Source: Superficieibacter sp. HKU1 (GTDB taxonomy: Bacteria; Pseudomonadota; Gammaproteobacteria; Enterobacterales; Enterobacteriaceae). From it: a DNA stretch of 64,000 bases. The DNA is taken from NCBI RefSeq assembly GCF_029319185.1, contig NZ_CP119754.1, positions 1,922,001 through 1,986,000 on the forward strand. The letters are read 5' to 3'. The notes under the pieces are model-generated. The model saw only the letters and a program-made list of their open reading frames with translations, did no database searches and was not told the DNA's origin. This document shows, piece by piece, positions 41,074 through 50,583 of the stretch. Every line of letters begins with the position of its first letter. The stretch's first letter is position 1. The position numbers and the translations under genes were made by a program.

Positions 41074-41328
41074 TTAATGCCTGCGATACTCATTTTCCTG
41101 GTAGTCGCCGGATTCAATTTTAGCGATACCTGCTTCTAAAATAGAAATAAACTGACGTGCAACATCAGTTGTCAGCCATAGTGTCTGACCGATCTCTGCA
41201 TCCTCGGTCTCGGGCTGATTGGGGGTCTGGTAATGTAAACGCAGCATCAGCGCATCGTAGCTGTCCACGGTGCTGATGTCCCATCCAACAAGGGGATGGG
41301 TCTGGATGACTTCATTATTTTTTTCCAT
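41074..41328 (-). CDS. bssS: Biofilm regulator BssS
   Basis: An 84-residue protein, nearly identical to E. coli BssS at the N-terminus (MEKNNEVIQTHPLVGWDIST) and C-terminus (NEYRRH). In E. coli it affects biofilm formation through signal secretion and indole-related regulation, by an unknown mechanism. An extra ATG one codon upstream (41331) is possible. Confidence 0.94.
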   Translation of the reverse strand: MEKNNEVIQTHPLVGWDISTVDSYDALMLRLHYQTPNQPETEDAEIGQTLWLTTDVARQFISILEAGIAKIESGDYQENEYRRH

Positions 41329-41562
41329 CATGACCCCTTAGTAAGCGTGAAAAAACAATAGCTGCTGGGTTCAATGCGTGTTTTTTTGAAGCAACTTAAG
41401 TATATCAATAAAAAGATAAAATGTTCCAATAAATATATTTTCGCTGGAATATTTTTTCATAGCGTGTCTTTTTTGAACAATTAAGCGCGGGATTGTTCTT
41501 TAATTTTTATTAAGTATTACGATCAATAAGAAAGTGACTAAAAAATCAGCAGGAAAAAGATG

Positions 41563-41585
41563 AAAAAAAGCCGGGGCGACCCGGC
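41563..41585 (-). terminator. dinI terminator
   Basis: GCCGGG-TCGC-CCCGGC followed by TTTTTTT on the minus strand, 27 bp after the dinI stop. Confidence 0.88.
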
Positions 41586-41611
41586 AAACATGCACAATGA
41601 GGGAGCAAAAA

Positions 41612-41857
41612 TTAGTCGGTAATGAACCAGTCGTCAGCGCTTTCCCAGGTCTCCTGGAGAATTTCACTGATGCGATCTTTGTCTTCTTTAAGCCCACCAA
41701 ACACGGAAAGGTTATTGGCAGCAGCATAACGCACGCTGACGTTACCGTCACAATCAGGGAAATGAGTGAGAACCCGCCGGGACAGTTCGCCAGCAAGGGC
41801 GTCCAGCGCACCGGGCGGTAAGGATGTTGTTCTGGCGATAGTGACTTCAATACGCAT
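41612..41857 (-). CDS. dinI: DNA damage-inducible protein I
   Basis: An 81-residue SOS protein that binds RecA filaments and limits UmuD cleavage. The N-terminal MRIEVTIA, the central SVRYAAANNLSVFGG and the acidic C-terminus ESADDWFITD are characteristic. A perfect LexA box lies 22 bp ahead of the start, so damage induction is expected. Confidence 0.96.
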   Translation of the reverse strand: MRIEVTIARTTSLPPGALDALAGELSRRVLTHFPDCDGNVSVRYAAANNLSVFGGLKEDKDRISEILQETWESADDWFITD

Positions 41858-41879
41858 AATTGCCCCCCTGTGTAATGCA

Positions 41880-41895
41880 CTGTATATTTATACAG
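41880..41895. promoter_or_regulatory. LexA box of dinI
   Basis: CTGTATATTTATACAG matches the SOS box consensus CTGT-N8-ACAG exactly. Confidence 0.92.
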
Positions 41896-41928
41896 TTTAG
41901 CGTACTAACTTACAACAGGGGGAGTAAA

Positions 41929-42975
41929 TTATTTTACCACCGTCCAGCGCACGGTTTCGCCTGCAAGGAAGGGAATAAGCGTATCGTCAGGCAGGGCGAT
42001 AGAATCGACGACCTGGCTTTCCTGGCGAACCAGCTCAACAAACGTGTCGTTCACCGGCAATTGATAGAAGCGCGGACCGTTAAGGGAACTAAATGCTTCC
42101 AGGTGCGCCAGCGCGTTCATCTCTTCAAACACGGTTGCATAGCTGGCAAGCGCGGTCGGGGCGCTAAAACAGCCTGCGCAGCCGCAGCTGGCTTCTTTAC
42201 GATGACGCGCATGTGGCGCAGAGTCGGTGCCGAGAAAAACGCGGTCAAAACCGCTGGCTACCAGCTCTCGCAGCGCCTGCTGGTGGATGTTGCGCTTGAG
42301 GATCGGCAGACAGTAAAGATGAGGCCGCACGCCGCCCACCAGCATATGATTACGGTTAAACATTAAATGCTGGGGAGTGATGGTCGCCGCCAGCCGTTCA
42401 TTGCCTTCACGCACGTAATCCGCCGCATCTTTGGTGGTGATGTGCTCAAATACCACTTTCAGCCCCGGTAAGCGCTGGCGCAGTGGTTCCATAACGGTTT
42501 CAATAAACCGTGCTTCACGATCAAAAATATCAATATCCACATGGGTGACTTCGCCATGCACCAGCAGCGGCATACCCAGCGTTTCCATCCGCTCCAGCAC
42601 CGGCATAATGGCATCAATGCTGGTGACGCCGTGGCTTGAGTTGGTGGTGGCATTGGCAGGATATAGTTTGGCGGCGGTAAATACGCCTTCGTTAAAACCA
42701 CGCTCCAGCTCTGCCGGATCGAGAGAATCGGTCAGGTAACAGGTCATCAGGGGGGTAAAAGTATGCCCGGCAGGAACGGCATCCAGAATGCGCTGACGGT
42801 AGGCTATCGCGGCGTCAACCGTTACCACAGGCGGTGCCAGATTGGGCATGACAATCGCACGACCATAAATTTCGCTGGTATAAGGTACGACGGTTTTCAG
42901 CATTTCTCCGTCGCGCAGATGGAGGTGCCAGTCGTCAGGGCGGCGGATCTTAAGTACTTGCGGTTGGTCAGTCAT
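41929..42975 (-). CDS. pyrC: Dihydroorotase
   Basis: A 348-residue zinc amidohydrolase of pyrimidine biosynthesis, converting carbamoyl aspartate to dihydroorotate. Metal ligands are visible in DDWHLHLRDG, the carbamylated Lys in AAKLYPANATTNS, then LLVHGEV and FEHITTK, and the catalytic Asp in LGTDSAPH. The gene has the CTP-responsive leader and a PurR box described separately. Confidence 0.97.
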   Translation of the reverse strand: MTDQPQVLKIRRPDDWHLHLRDGEMLKTVVPYTSEIYGRAIVMPNLAPPVVTVDAAIAYRQRILDAVPAGHTFTPLMTCYLTDSLDPAELERGFNEGVFTAAKLYPANATTNSSHGVTSIDAIMPVLERMETLGMPLLVHGEVTHVDIDIFDREARFIETVMEPLRQRLPGLKVVFEHITTKDAADYVREGNERLAATITPQHLMFNRNHMLVGGVRPHLYCLPILKRNIHQQALRELVASGFDRVFLGTDSAPHARHRKEASCGCAGCFSAPTALASYATVFEEMNALAHLEAFSSLNGPRFYQLPVNDTFVELVRQESQVVDSIALPDDTLIPFLAGETVRWTVVK

Positions 42976-43020
42976 TAGAGCGCTCCGGCGGGTATCAGGG
43001 CTGTTTTTTGCCGGGCACTA
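42976..43020 (-). promoter_or_regulatory. pyrC leader with CTP-controlled start-site switch
   Basis: On the minus strand GCCCGGC near the predicted 5' end can pair with GCCGGAG just before the ATG, covering the Shine-Dalgarno GGAG. This is the element by which start-site choice controls pyrC translation in E. coli and Salmonella. Confidence 0.7.
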
Positions 43021-43027
43021 AGGATAA

Positions 43028-43043
43028 GCGGAAACGTTTTCGT
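43028..43043. promoter_or_regulatory. PurR box of pyrC
   Basis: ACGAAAACGTTTCCGC on the minus strand resembles the PurR consensus ACGCAAACGTTTTCNT. PurR control of pyrC is established in E. coli. Confidence 0.7.
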
Positions 43044-43116
43044 TTGCACTCTTTTATTGTATGACGCAAGCCTGAAAGCGCACTTTGCAGACTTGCGTGA
43101 GAGGAGGATAAAGCGA

Positions 43117-43677
43117 TTAATGGGTGAAAGGAATAACGATTTCCCCCGGCTTCACTTCAATACCTTTTGCATATTTTTTGGCCAGCGCTTCCCCTTTGCC
43201 GCCATCATCTTTGAGCATATAAGCGGGCTGATGATTGAAGTAGTTGCGCAGTGACTGGTTCAAATAGGGGAGCAGGGTTTGCACCACCGGCTGCATTTTG
43301 TCTGGCTTGACGTCAGCATTCACCACTTCCATTTCCTGCAGGTAAATCGCGCCCTGCTCTTTATTAAAGGCGGGAAGCGCTTTCAGCTTCAGGGTGATGG
43401 TGGCTTTCTGACTGCCGAAAAGGGAGTTCATATCCAGAAACGCATCGCCGCTCAGCGTGACTTTATCTGCCTCTTCACGGCCAATGGCGCTGGTAAGGTT
43501 GTTCAGGACAATATGTGCATCGGCCACGCCCGGCAGACCAATATCTTTGGAAAAATTATTTCGTTTTTGTAGCGCCTGATTAATTTCCGACTCGCTGACG
43601 GTGTACTGAGTCAGCTGGTTACATCCGACAATCAGGCCGCTGACGATCAGGGCGGCGGCAATAACGATCTTCTTCAT
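43117..43677 (-). CDS. yceB: YceB lipoprotein (DUF1439)
   Basis: A 186-residue lipoprotein: the signal ends in the lipobox LIVGC, followed by NQLTQYTVSESEINQAL. The tubular-lipid-binding-like DUF1439 domain fills the rest. Function unknown; in E. coli it has been linked to periplasmic morphology or lipid processes only indirectly. The start at 43677 (MKKIVIAAAL) is preferred over the open extension. Confidence 0.93.
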   Translation of the reverse strand: MKKIVIAAALIVSGLIVGCNQLTQYTVSESEINQALQKRNNFSKDIGLPGVADAHIVLNNLTSAIGREEADKVTLSGDAFLDMNSLFGSQKATITLKLKALPAFNKEQGAIYLQEMEVVNADVKPDKMQPVVQTLLPYLNQSLRNYFNHQPAYMLKDDGGKGEALAKKYAKGIEVKPGEIVIPFTH

Positions 43678-43771
43678 GGGTTTCCTCTGCATCATGCCTG
43701 TCATCTATCCTGACACAAGCAGCATGTACTGTCAGCACAGAAATTAACAGAGGAAAAAGCTTAAAAGGAGT

Positions 43772-43793
43772 GGCGGACGGATTTCCGTCCGCC
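43772..43793 (-). terminator. grxB terminator
   Basis: GGCGGACGG and CCGTCCGCC pair around a 4-nt loop just after the grxB stop; the T-rich tail is short. Confidence 0.65.
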
Positions 43794-43799
43794 AGACGG

Positions 43800-44447
43800 T
43801 CACGATGCGATAGAGGAAAGGAGATTGATTTGTGTCTGTTTCGCCATGTTATCGCGGTAATCAGCCACCCTGGTCGGCCAGTTGATCCCGGCGACGATGG
43901 TCAGATTTCGTAATAGCGGAAACAGATGGATGTCATCTTCAGAAAGCTCACCATTCACCGCGTTGGGTTTGACAATGTGCTTATCCAGAATGCGCAAATC
44001 GTCGCTGATATTCTTAATAAGCCCGGCGGAATGGGCAAGATGATCGGCAAAGCTGCCCAACTGGGCCTCTTTTTTCTCCGTGAAATATCGACGCGCTTCC
44101 GGGGTGGAAAATTCATCAAACGGTGATTTCGCAAAACGCGGGATCAGCAAACGGTTAACGTAGCCGTTCACCTTGCGCAGCCACTCTTCAATGGCTGGAT
44201 TGCGATTTCCGGTCAGCAGGGGTTTTCGGTCAACGTTATCGACGTAATGTACGATATCAAGGCTTTCGGGCAGATAACGGCTGTCATCTTTTTGCAGGAT
44301 GGGGGCCATCTTCTGGCCGATCATTCTCGTCGGCGTTGCCTCGTCGTCGCTGAGCAACGTGTTTAGCTCAACGGGGATGTTTTTGAGGCCGAAGATCATT
44401 CTGGCTTTCACACAGTAAGGGCAGTGGTCGTAAATATAAAGCTTCAC
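43800..44447 (-). CDS. grxB: Glutaredoxin 2
   Basis: A 215-residue GST-like glutaredoxin. The active site CPYC is at residues 9-12 (YDHCPYCVKAR), followed by a C-terminal helical domain. It is an abundant glutathione-dependent disulfide reductase in E. coli that does not reduce ribonucleotide reductase. The next gene upstream on the same strand is mdtH. Confidence 0.96.
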   Translation of the reverse strand: MKLYIYDHCPYCVKARMIFGLKNIPVELNTLLSDDEATPTRMIGQKMAPILQKDDSRYLPESLDIVHYVDNVDRKPLLTGNRNPAIEEWLRKVNGYVNRLLIPRFAKSPFDEFSTPEARRYFTEKKEAQLGSFADHLAHSAGLIKNISDDLRILDKHIVKPNAVNGELSEDDIHLFPLLRNLTIVAGINWPTRVADYRDNMAKQTQINLLSSIAS

Positions 44448-44510
44448 GTTTCTCCTCCAGGTATTACCGTCCAGACTTTCAGTATGGAAGAGAAACAGAG
44501 GCTAATCAAA

Positions 44511-45719
44511 TCAGGTCCGCGGCTCCAGCATGCCGGGTGCCGTATGCTTCGGGCTAAATTGCCACCACAGGGCCAGCAGGGTGATCAGGCCAATCATCCC
44601 GAGCATAAACCAGGGAAGCTCGGCCTGACCGGAGGCTTTACCGGCGTCAAACAGCCAGCCGCCGCCAGCGTAGCCCAGCGCGCCGCCAAAGGCTAATCCC
44701 AGACGGCTGAAGCCCATATAGCTGCCGCGTGCACGGGCATCCGCCAGTTCGGCACTCAGCGTTTCGCGCGCCGGTTCGGCGATAATCGAGCCGATATAGA
44801 AGGTGCAGATCAGCGAGAAAAGCTGTTGCAGGCTGCTCACCAGCCCGATGGGCAGCATACTGAGCGTCATGATCAGCAGGCCCGCCATTAAGCGGTGTTC
44901 GAGACGAAACCGTTTTTCGCTCCAGCGCGCCAGAGGGTAAAGCAGGCTAAGCGACAGCGTGGCTTCAATCGCATACATCCATTTCACCGCTGAGGGAGTC
45001 CCGGCAATATCGTTGACCATAATCGGTAGCATCAGCATCACCTGGACGGCCAGCATATAGTAACCGGTGAGGGTCAGAACATAGGTGACAAAACGCTTGT
45101 CGCGCAGCACGCGAGCCAGCCCTTCACGCACCGGTACTTTTACCGTTGACAGCTTCCAGGCAGGAAGATACCAGGCATTAAACGCAGCGCAGGCAACAAA
45201 CAGCACCGCACCGACGCTGCACACCAGACTAAAATTATATTGTAAAAGCCAGCTGCCCAGCAGGGCGCCAGTCACCGCGCCTGCGCTATCCTGCATCATG
45301 AGGATGGAAAAAAAGCGACCGCGCTGATGCGGGCGGACTAACTTCACTACCAGCGCCGAGCGCGGCGGGTCGAACAACGTGCCGCCCAGACCCGAAAGCA
45401 GACAGGAGAGCCACAGCATCCACGGCTCCTGCGCGATTGCCATGGTGGCAAACCCGGCGGCGCGCATCAGCATTCCGGTGACAATCATGGGTTTTGCCCC
45501 AAAGCGGTCGGCAATGGCTCCGCCAAAAATACCCAAACCCTGCTGGATAAGCTGGCGTAAACCGAGCGCAATACCGACCATCAATGCGGCCCAGCCCATT
45601 TGATCGACAAAGCGAATCGAAATCAGCGGAAAGACCACAAAAAAGCCGAGCACGACCAGCATGTTATCTATTAGCAGGAAATATTTACCCAGGCTCCGTG
45701 CCTGCGAGATACGGGACAT
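44511..45719 (-). CDS. mdtH: MFS multidrug transporter MdtH
   Basis: A 402-residue major facilitator transporter with 12 predicted helices. The motif A loop GGAIADRFGAKPMIV and the helix 5 block RFFSILMMQDSAGAVTGALLGSWL identify it. In E. coli, overexpression gives norfloxacin and enoxacin resistance. The ATG at 45719 (MSRISQARSLGKY) with GGGGAAA ahead is chosen over the longer frame. Confidence 0.94.
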   Translation of the reverse strand: MSRISQARSLGKYFLLIDNMLVVLGFFVVFPLISIRFVDQMGWAALMVGIALGLRQLIQQGLGIFGGAIADRFGAKPMIVTGMLMRAAGFATMAIAQEPWMLWLSCLLSGLGGTLFDPPRSALVVKLVRPHQRGRFFSILMMQDSAGAVTGALLGSWLLQYNFSLVCSVGAVLFVACAAFNAWYLPAWKLSTVKVPVREGLARVLRDKRFVTYVLTLTGYYMLAVQVMLMLPIMVNDIAGTPSAVKWMYAIEATLSLSLLYPLARWSEKRFRLEHRLMAGLLIMTLSMLPIGLVSSLQQLFSLICTFYIGSIIAEPARETLSAELADARARGSYMGFSRLGLAFGGALGYAGGGWLFDAGKASGQAELPWFMLGMIGLITLLALWWQFSPKHTAPGMLEPRT

Positions 45720-45946
45720 TTCCCCTCCGGGAAATAAAAAGGCGAGTACCCGCCTATTTTGCGGCCCGGCCGCTCTTTTTCCCACCTTTTGCGCGACGAT
45801 ATTTTTTCATCAAACGGCCGCTTTGATTGATACCTTTCATCGAAAAACGGACCTGGCGCAGAAAATGGTATGTTGTTGTTTTCACACCGGCCCTGTGGGC
45901 AGGTATAGTGAAGTGACCAGGGCAAGAAGTAAGTGAAGGAGTCTAC

Positions 45947-46531
45947 ATGTTTGGCTATCGCAGTAACGTGCCGAAAGTACGCCTGACCACGGACCGGCTG
46001 GTCGTGCGTCTGGTCCACGACCGTGATGCCTGGCGGCTGGCGGATTATTACGCGCAGAATCGCCAGTTTTTAAAACCCTGGGAGCCGGTGCGCGATGACA
46101 GCCACTGTTACCCCTCAGGCTGGCAGGCGCGGCTTGGCATGATTAACGAATTCCACAAACAGGGCACAGCGTTTTATTTCGCGCTGCTCGATCCGGAAGA
46201 AAAAGAAATTATCGGCGTGGCTAACTTTTCCAACGTGGTCCGCGGATCGTTCCACGCCTGTTATCTCGGCTACTCGATCGGGCAGAAATGGCAGGGGCAG
46301 GGGCTGATGTTCGAGGCGCTTACCGCCGCTATCCGCTATATGCAGCGGACCCAGCATATACATCGCATCATGGCCAATTACATGCCGCATAATCAGCGCA
46401 GCGGCGGCCTGCTGGCGCGGCTGGGTTTTGAGAAAGAAGGTTACGCTAAAGACTATTTGTTAATTAACGGCGAGTGGCGCGATCACGTGCTGACGGCACT
46501 GACCACCCCGCAATGGACCGCAGGTCGCTAA
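45947..46531 (+). CDS. rimJ: Ribosomal protein S5 alanine N-acetyltransferase
   Basis: A 194-residue GNAT acetyltransferase that acetylates the N-terminal alanine of ribosomal protein S5. The acetyl-CoA loop is QKWQGQGLMFEAL near residue 112. Family blocks TDRLVVRLV and HNQRSGGLLARLGF are present. It is first in a plus-strand run with yceH and mviM. Confidence 0.96.
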   Translation: MFGYRSNVPKVRLTTDRLVVRLVHDRDAWRLADYYAQNRQFLKPWEPVRDDSHCYPSGWQARLGMINEFHKQGTAFYFALLDPEEKEIIGVANFSNVVRGSFHACYLGYSIGQKWQGQGLMFEALTAAIRYMQRTQHIHRIMANYMPHNQRSGGLLARLGFEKEGYAKDYLLINGEWRDHVLTALTTPQWTAGR

Positions 46532-46541
46532 GGAGACAAAG

Positions 46542-47189
46542 ATGAAATATGAACTCAACGCAGCGGAAGCGCGCGTTATTGGTTGCCTGCTGGAAAAACA
46601 GGTGACGACCCCTGAGCAGTACCCCTTGTCCGTTAACGCGGTCGTTACCGCCTGCAATCAGAAAACCAACCGCGAACCGGTGATGTCGCTTAGCGAACAG
46701 GAGGTTCAGGCGGTGCTGGATGCGCTGGTGAAACGCCATTATCTGCGCACCGTCAGCGGCTTTGGCAACCGGGTGACTAAATACGAGCAGCGTTTTTGTA
46801 ATTCCGAATTCGGCGATCTGAAATTGTCTTCGGCAGAGGTTGCTCTCATCGCCACGCTGCTGTTACGCGGCGCGCAGACGCCGGGAGAATTACGCAGCCG
46901 CGCCCAGCGAATGCACGAATTCAGCGATATGAACGACGTAGAAAATGCGCTGGAAAAACTGGCCAGCCGGGAAGATGGTCCTTTTGTTGTGCGGCTGGCC
47001 CGCGAGCCGGGACGGCGCGAAAGCCGTTTTATGCATCTGTTTAGCGGGGAGGTCGACATCGCCACGGCAGCGCCTGACGCCGCCCCTGCGGCTTCTGACG
47101 ATCTCTACGCCCGTGTTGACGCGCTGGAGGGTGAAGTTGCCGAACTTAAACAGCGGCTTGAATCGCTGCTGGCGCATTTGGGAGAGTAA
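46542..47189 (+). CDS. yceH: DUF480 protein YceH
   Basis: A 215-residue protein with tandem winged-helix-like DUF480 folds. Typical blocks are RVIGCLLEKQVTTPEQYPLS and LLLRGAQTPGELRSR. A C-terminal leucine-rich helix (VDALEGEVAELKQRLESLL) looks like a coiled coil and may dimerise. Function unknown; DNA binding is plausible from the fold. It starts 10 bp after rimJ and ends just before mviM. Confidence 0.94.
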   Translation: MKYELNAAEARVIGCLLEKQVTTPEQYPLSVNAVVTACNQKTNREPVMSLSEQEVQAVLDALVKRHYLRTVSGFGNRVTKYEQRFCNSEFGDLKLSSAEVALIATLLLRGAQTPGELRSRAQRMHEFSDMNDVENALEKLASREDGPFVVRLAREPGRRESRFMHLFSGEVDIATAAPDAAPAASDDLYARVDALEGEVAELKQRLESLLAHLGE

Positions 47190-47191
47190 AC

Positions 47192-48118
47192 GTGACCACT
47201 ACATTACGCATTGGCGTGGTCGGGCTGGGCGGGATCGCCCGGAAAGCCTGGCTACCGGTATTAAGCGCGGCGACGGACTGGACGCTTCAGGCGGCGTGGT
47301 CGCCAACGAAAGAAAAGGCGCTACGGATCTGTGAGAGCTACCGTCTGCCCTGTGCGGATTCGCTCCCACAGCTGGCAGCGCAATGTGACGCCGTGTTTGT
47401 CCATACCTCCACCGCCTCGCATTATGCGGTGGTCAGCGAACTGCTCAACGCGGGCGTTCACGTCTGCGTGGATAAACCGCTGGCAGAAAACCTGCAGGAT
47501 GCTGAGCGGCTGATCGCCCTGGCTGAGCATAAGCATCTGACATTAATGGTCGGTTTCAACCGTCGTTTCTCTCCGCTCTATCGTGAGCTGAAAGAAAGCA
47601 TGGGCGCGGCGTTCTCGTTGCGGATGGACAAACACCGCAGCAACAGCGTCGGCCCGCACGATTTACGCTTTACCCTGCTGGACGATTATCTGCACGTGGT
47701 GGATACCGCGCTGTGGCTGGCGGGCGGTGACGGAGCGCTTAAAAGCGGAACGCTGCAAACGACACCGCAGGGCGAAATGCTGTACGCCGAGCACCATTTC
47801 AGCCACCGTCATTTGCAGGTGACCACCAGTATGCATCGCCGCGCGGGGAGCCAGCGCGAAGCGGTACAGGCGGTGACCGACGGCGCGCTGATCGATATCA
47901 CCGATATGCGCGAATGGCGGGAGGAGCGGGGCGCTGGCATCATTACCCGGCCTGTTCCCGGCTGGCAGACGACCCTGGAACAGCGCGGCTTCGTCGGTTG
48001 CGCGCGTCATTTTATTGAGTGCGTGCAAAATCAGACCGTTCCGCAAACGGCAGGCGAGCAGGCCATTCTCGCTCAGTCCATCGTCGAAAAATTATGGCGC
48101 GAGCAGATGCAGGGATAA
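47192..48118 (+). CDS. mviM: Gfo/Idh/MocA-family oxidoreductase MviM
   Basis: A 308-residue NAD(P)-dependent oxidoreductase. The N-terminal Rossmann motif is GVVGLGGIARKAW and the family block VCVDKPLAEN follows, with its Lys in the substrate site. The start is GTG at 47192, overlapping the end region of yceH by spacing only 2 bp. The substrate is unknown; the gene name came from a Salmonella virulence screen, and the co-located murJ explains part of that phenotype. Confidence 0.93.
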   Translation: MTTTLRIGVVGLGGIARKAWLPVLSAATDWTLQAAWSPTKEKALRICESYRLPCADSLPQLAAQCDAVFVHTSTASHYAVVSELLNAGVHVCVDKPLAENLQDAERLIALAEHKHLTLMVGFNRRFSPLYRELKESMGAAFSLRMDKHRSNSVGPHDLRFTLLDDYLHVVDTALWLAGGDGALKSGTLQTTPQGEMLYAEHHFSHRHLQVTTSMHRRAGSQREAVQAVTDGALIDITDMREWREERGAGIITRPVPGWQTTLEQRGFVGCARHFIECVQNQTVPQTAGEQAILAQSIVEKLWREQMQG

Positions 48119-48227
48119 TCCGCTGTAACATCTGGCAGTAGTAATTCACGGCAATCCAGGTAGACTAATCGCCTTTTCCAGCGCCTGCACTGCAGGCGTT
48201 CTGCTCTGTGTTGTGGAAAACACATTC

Positions 48228-49763
48228 ATGAACCTATTAAAATCGCTGGCCGCTGTCAGCTCTATGACCATGTTCTCTCGCGTGCTGGGATTTGCCCGCG
48301 ATGCAATCGTGGCGCGCGTTTTTGGCGCGGGTATGGCAACGGACGCCTTTTTTGTCGCCTTTAAATTACCCAACCTGCTGCGGCGCATTTTTGCCGAAGG
48401 GGCATTTTCGCAGGCGTTTGTCCCCATTCTCGCAGAATATAAAAGCAAGCAGGGTGAAGAGGCGACGAGAGTCTTCGTGGCCTATGTTTCGGGATTGCTG
48501 ACGCTGGCGCTGGCGATTGTCACCGTGGTCGGGATGCTGGCTGCGCCATGGGTGATTACTCTTACCGCACCCGGCTTCGCGGATACCGCCGATAAATTTC
48601 TGCTCACCACCCAACTGCTAAAAATTACCTTTCCCTATATTTTACTGATTTCACTGGCCTCACTGGCAGGCGCGATCCTCAATACCTGGAACCGTTTCTC
48701 GGTACCGGCGTTTGCGCCGACGTTCCTGAACGTCAGCATGATCGGTTTTGCGCTGTTTGCCGCGCCGTACTTTCATCCGCCAATCCTGGCGCTGGCTTGG
48801 GCGGTGACGGTCGGCGGCGTATTGCAGCTGTTTTATCAACTGCCGCACCTGAAGAAAATCGGTATGCTGGTGTTGCCGCGTCTCAATTTCAAAGATGCTG
48901 GTTCAATGCGGGTGTTAAAACAGATGGGACCGGCGATCCTCGGCGTATCGGTCAGCCAGATTTCCCTGATCATCAATACTATTTTCGCTTCTTTTCTGGT
49001 CTCCGGCTCGGTCTCCTGGATGTACTACGCCGATCGCCTGATGGAATTTCCCTCCGGCGTGCTCGGCGTGGCGCTGGGGACGATTCTGCTGCCGTCGCTG
49101 TCTAAAAGCTTCGCCAGCGGCAATCACGATGAGTACAACCGACTGATGGACTGGGGGCTGCGCCTGTGCTTCCTGCTGGCGCTGCCAAGCGCGGTGGCGC
49201 TGGGTATTCTGGCCAAACCGCTGACCGTTTCCCTGTTCCAGTACGGTAAGTTCACCGCCTTTGATGCCGCGATGACCCAGCGTGCGCTGGTCGCCTATTC
49301 GGTTGGCCTGATGGGATTAATTGTGGTGAAGGTGCTGGCGCCGGGATTTTATTCGCGCCAGGACATCAAAACGCCGGTCAAAATTGCCATTGTGACGCTG
49401 GTCATGACCCAGTTAATGAACCTGGCGTTTATTGGCCCGCTGAAACATGCCGGCCTGTCGCTCTCAATTGGTCTTGCCGCCTGCCTTAACGCCAGCCTGT
49501 TGTACTGGCAGCTGCGCAAGAAAAAAATCTTTACCCCGCAACCGGGCTGGGGCAGCTTCCTGCTGCGCCTGATTGTTGCGGTTGTGATTATGGCGGCGGT
49601 GCTGCTGGGCGTGATGCATATCATGCCAGAGTGGTCGCAGGGCGGCATGCCGGTGCGCATATTGCGTCTGATGGGCGTGGTGGTAGCGGGCGTCGTCGCT
49701 TACTTTGCGACGCTTGCGCTGCTGGGCTTTAAAGTAAAAGAGTTTGCTCGCCGGACGGCGTAA
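48228..49763 (+). CDS. murJ: Lipid II flippase MurJ
   Basis: A 511-residue MOP-superfamily membrane protein with 14 predicted helices that flips lipid II across the inner membrane; it is essential in E. coli. The N-terminus MNLLKSLAAVSSMTMFSRVL and the charged cavity residues in FARDAIVARVFG and LPNLLRRIFAEGAF are conserved. The ATG at 48228 is used; a GTG 15 bp upstream is in frame. Confidence 0.97.
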   Translation: MNLLKSLAAVSSMTMFSRVLGFARDAIVARVFGAGMATDAFFVAFKLPNLLRRIFAEGAFSQAFVPILAEYKSKQGEEATRVFVAYVSGLLTLALAIVTVVGMLAAPWVITLTAPGFADTADKFLLTTQLLKITFPYILLISLASLAGAILNTWNRFSVPAFAPTFLNVSMIGFALFAAPYFHPPILALAWAVTVGGVLQLFYQLPHLKKIGMLVLPRLNFKDAGSMRVLKQMGPAILGVSVSQISLIINTIFASFLVSGSVSWMYYADRLMEFPSGVLGVALGTILLPSLSKSFASGNHDEYNRLMDWGLRLCFLLALPSAVALGILAKPLTVSLFQYGKFTAFDAAMTQRALVAYSVGLMGLIVVKVLAPGFYSRQDIKTPVKIAIVTLVMTQLMNLAFIGPLKHAGLSLSIGLAACLNASLLYWQLRKKKIFTPQPGWGSFLLRLIVAVVIMAAVLLGVMHIMPEWSQGGMPVRILRLMGVVVAGVVAYFATLALLGFKVKEFARRTA

Positions 49764-49773
49764 GTGGCATTCA

Positions 49774-49798
49774 GGGAGTGGCCCGGCTGGCCGCTCCC
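49774..49798. terminator. Bidirectional terminator between murJ and flgN
   Basis: GGGAGTGGCC and GGCCGCTCCC form a 10-bp stem with one mismatch around CGGCT in the 42-bp gap between convergent genes. Confidence 0.65.
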
Positions 49799-49805
49799 GA
49801 TACCA

Positions 49806-50228
49806 TTAAATAGAGAACTTTTTGCCGCCGCGACTGGCGGAGGAAGCCTGTCCATCCGCGCCATACAGGCCTGGCTCCTGGTGCGGTTTAAGCACCTCAA
49901 GCGCCTGCTGATTACGCACGATCTGCCCTTCGAGCAGCCAGCCGTTATGCTGGTTTAATTCGCGCAATTGCAGCGTTTTTTCGGTAATACTCTGCCAGCG
50001 ATCGGCCACATCATCATTGGCACTACGCTGCGTGTCCTGCTCATGCCGACGCTGGCTTTCAAGATAATCGAGCGTCGCCAGCAGCGAGCTTTTTTGCTCA
50101 GTAATACGCTGTAATGCGCTGCCGTTGACGCTGCCAACGGAAAGCTGCTGCTGCTCGGCATCCATAACGCCTTTAAGGGCATTAAGGGTGACGGTCATTT
50201 GGTCCAGTATTTCTGGCAGACGACTCAT
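49806..50228 (-). CDS. flgN: Flagellar export chaperone FlgN
   Basis: A 140-residue helical chaperone for the hook-filament junction proteins FlgK and FlgL. Its signature is HNGWLLEGQIVRNQQALEVLKPHQEP. The start at 50228 (MSRLPEILDQM) is 4 bp after the flgM stop. It shares the class 3 promoter in front of flgM. Confidence 0.95.
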   Translation of the reverse strand: MSRLPEILDQMTVTLNALKGVMDAEQQQLSVGSVNGSALQRITEQKSSLLATLDYLESQRRHEQDTQRSANDDVADRWQSITEKTLQLRELNQHNGWLLEGQIVRNQQALEVLKPHQEPGLYGADGQASSASRGGKKFSI

Positions 50229-50232
50229 ACGG

Positions 50233-50526
50233 TTATTTACTCTGCCAGTCACTCTGTGCTTCACGGATCAACGCGTCGGCAATTTTGCCGGTATCCATCT
50301 TCAGTTCGCCGTTACGAATAGCCGTTTTCAGCGCTTCGACGCGTTCAACGTTGATGTCATCTTTGCCTGCCTGCGTCAGTCTGGTCTGCGCATCACTCAG
50401 CGTGACGCTGGTGCTGTTAGCGGCGGTGGATTTCTCCGCGCGTGCTTTCGGCGTGGCCATATCGCTGGTTTCGCGAGGCTGAACGGTATTTACTGGCTTC
50501 AGGGGCGATGTACGATCAATGCTCAT
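50233..50526 (-). CDS. flgM: Anti-sigma-28 factor FlgM
   Basis: A 97-residue, largely unstructured protein that inhibits FliA until exported by the completed hook-basal body. It starts MSIDRTSPLKPVNTVQPRE and has the FliA-binding C-terminal helices (VERVEALKTAIRNGELKMD). A perfect FliA promoter lies upstream, giving autoregulated expression with flgN. Confidence 0.96.
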   Translation of the reverse strand: MSIDRTSPLKPVNTVQPRETSDMATPKARAEKSTAANSTSVTLSDAQTRLTQAGKDDINVERVEALKTAIRNGELKMDTGKIADALIREAQSDWQSK

Positions 50527-50583
50527 TCTGTTGTCCTCATCGAGGTTATGGTGCAGCTGCCATCTATATCAATTGTTAGCTAA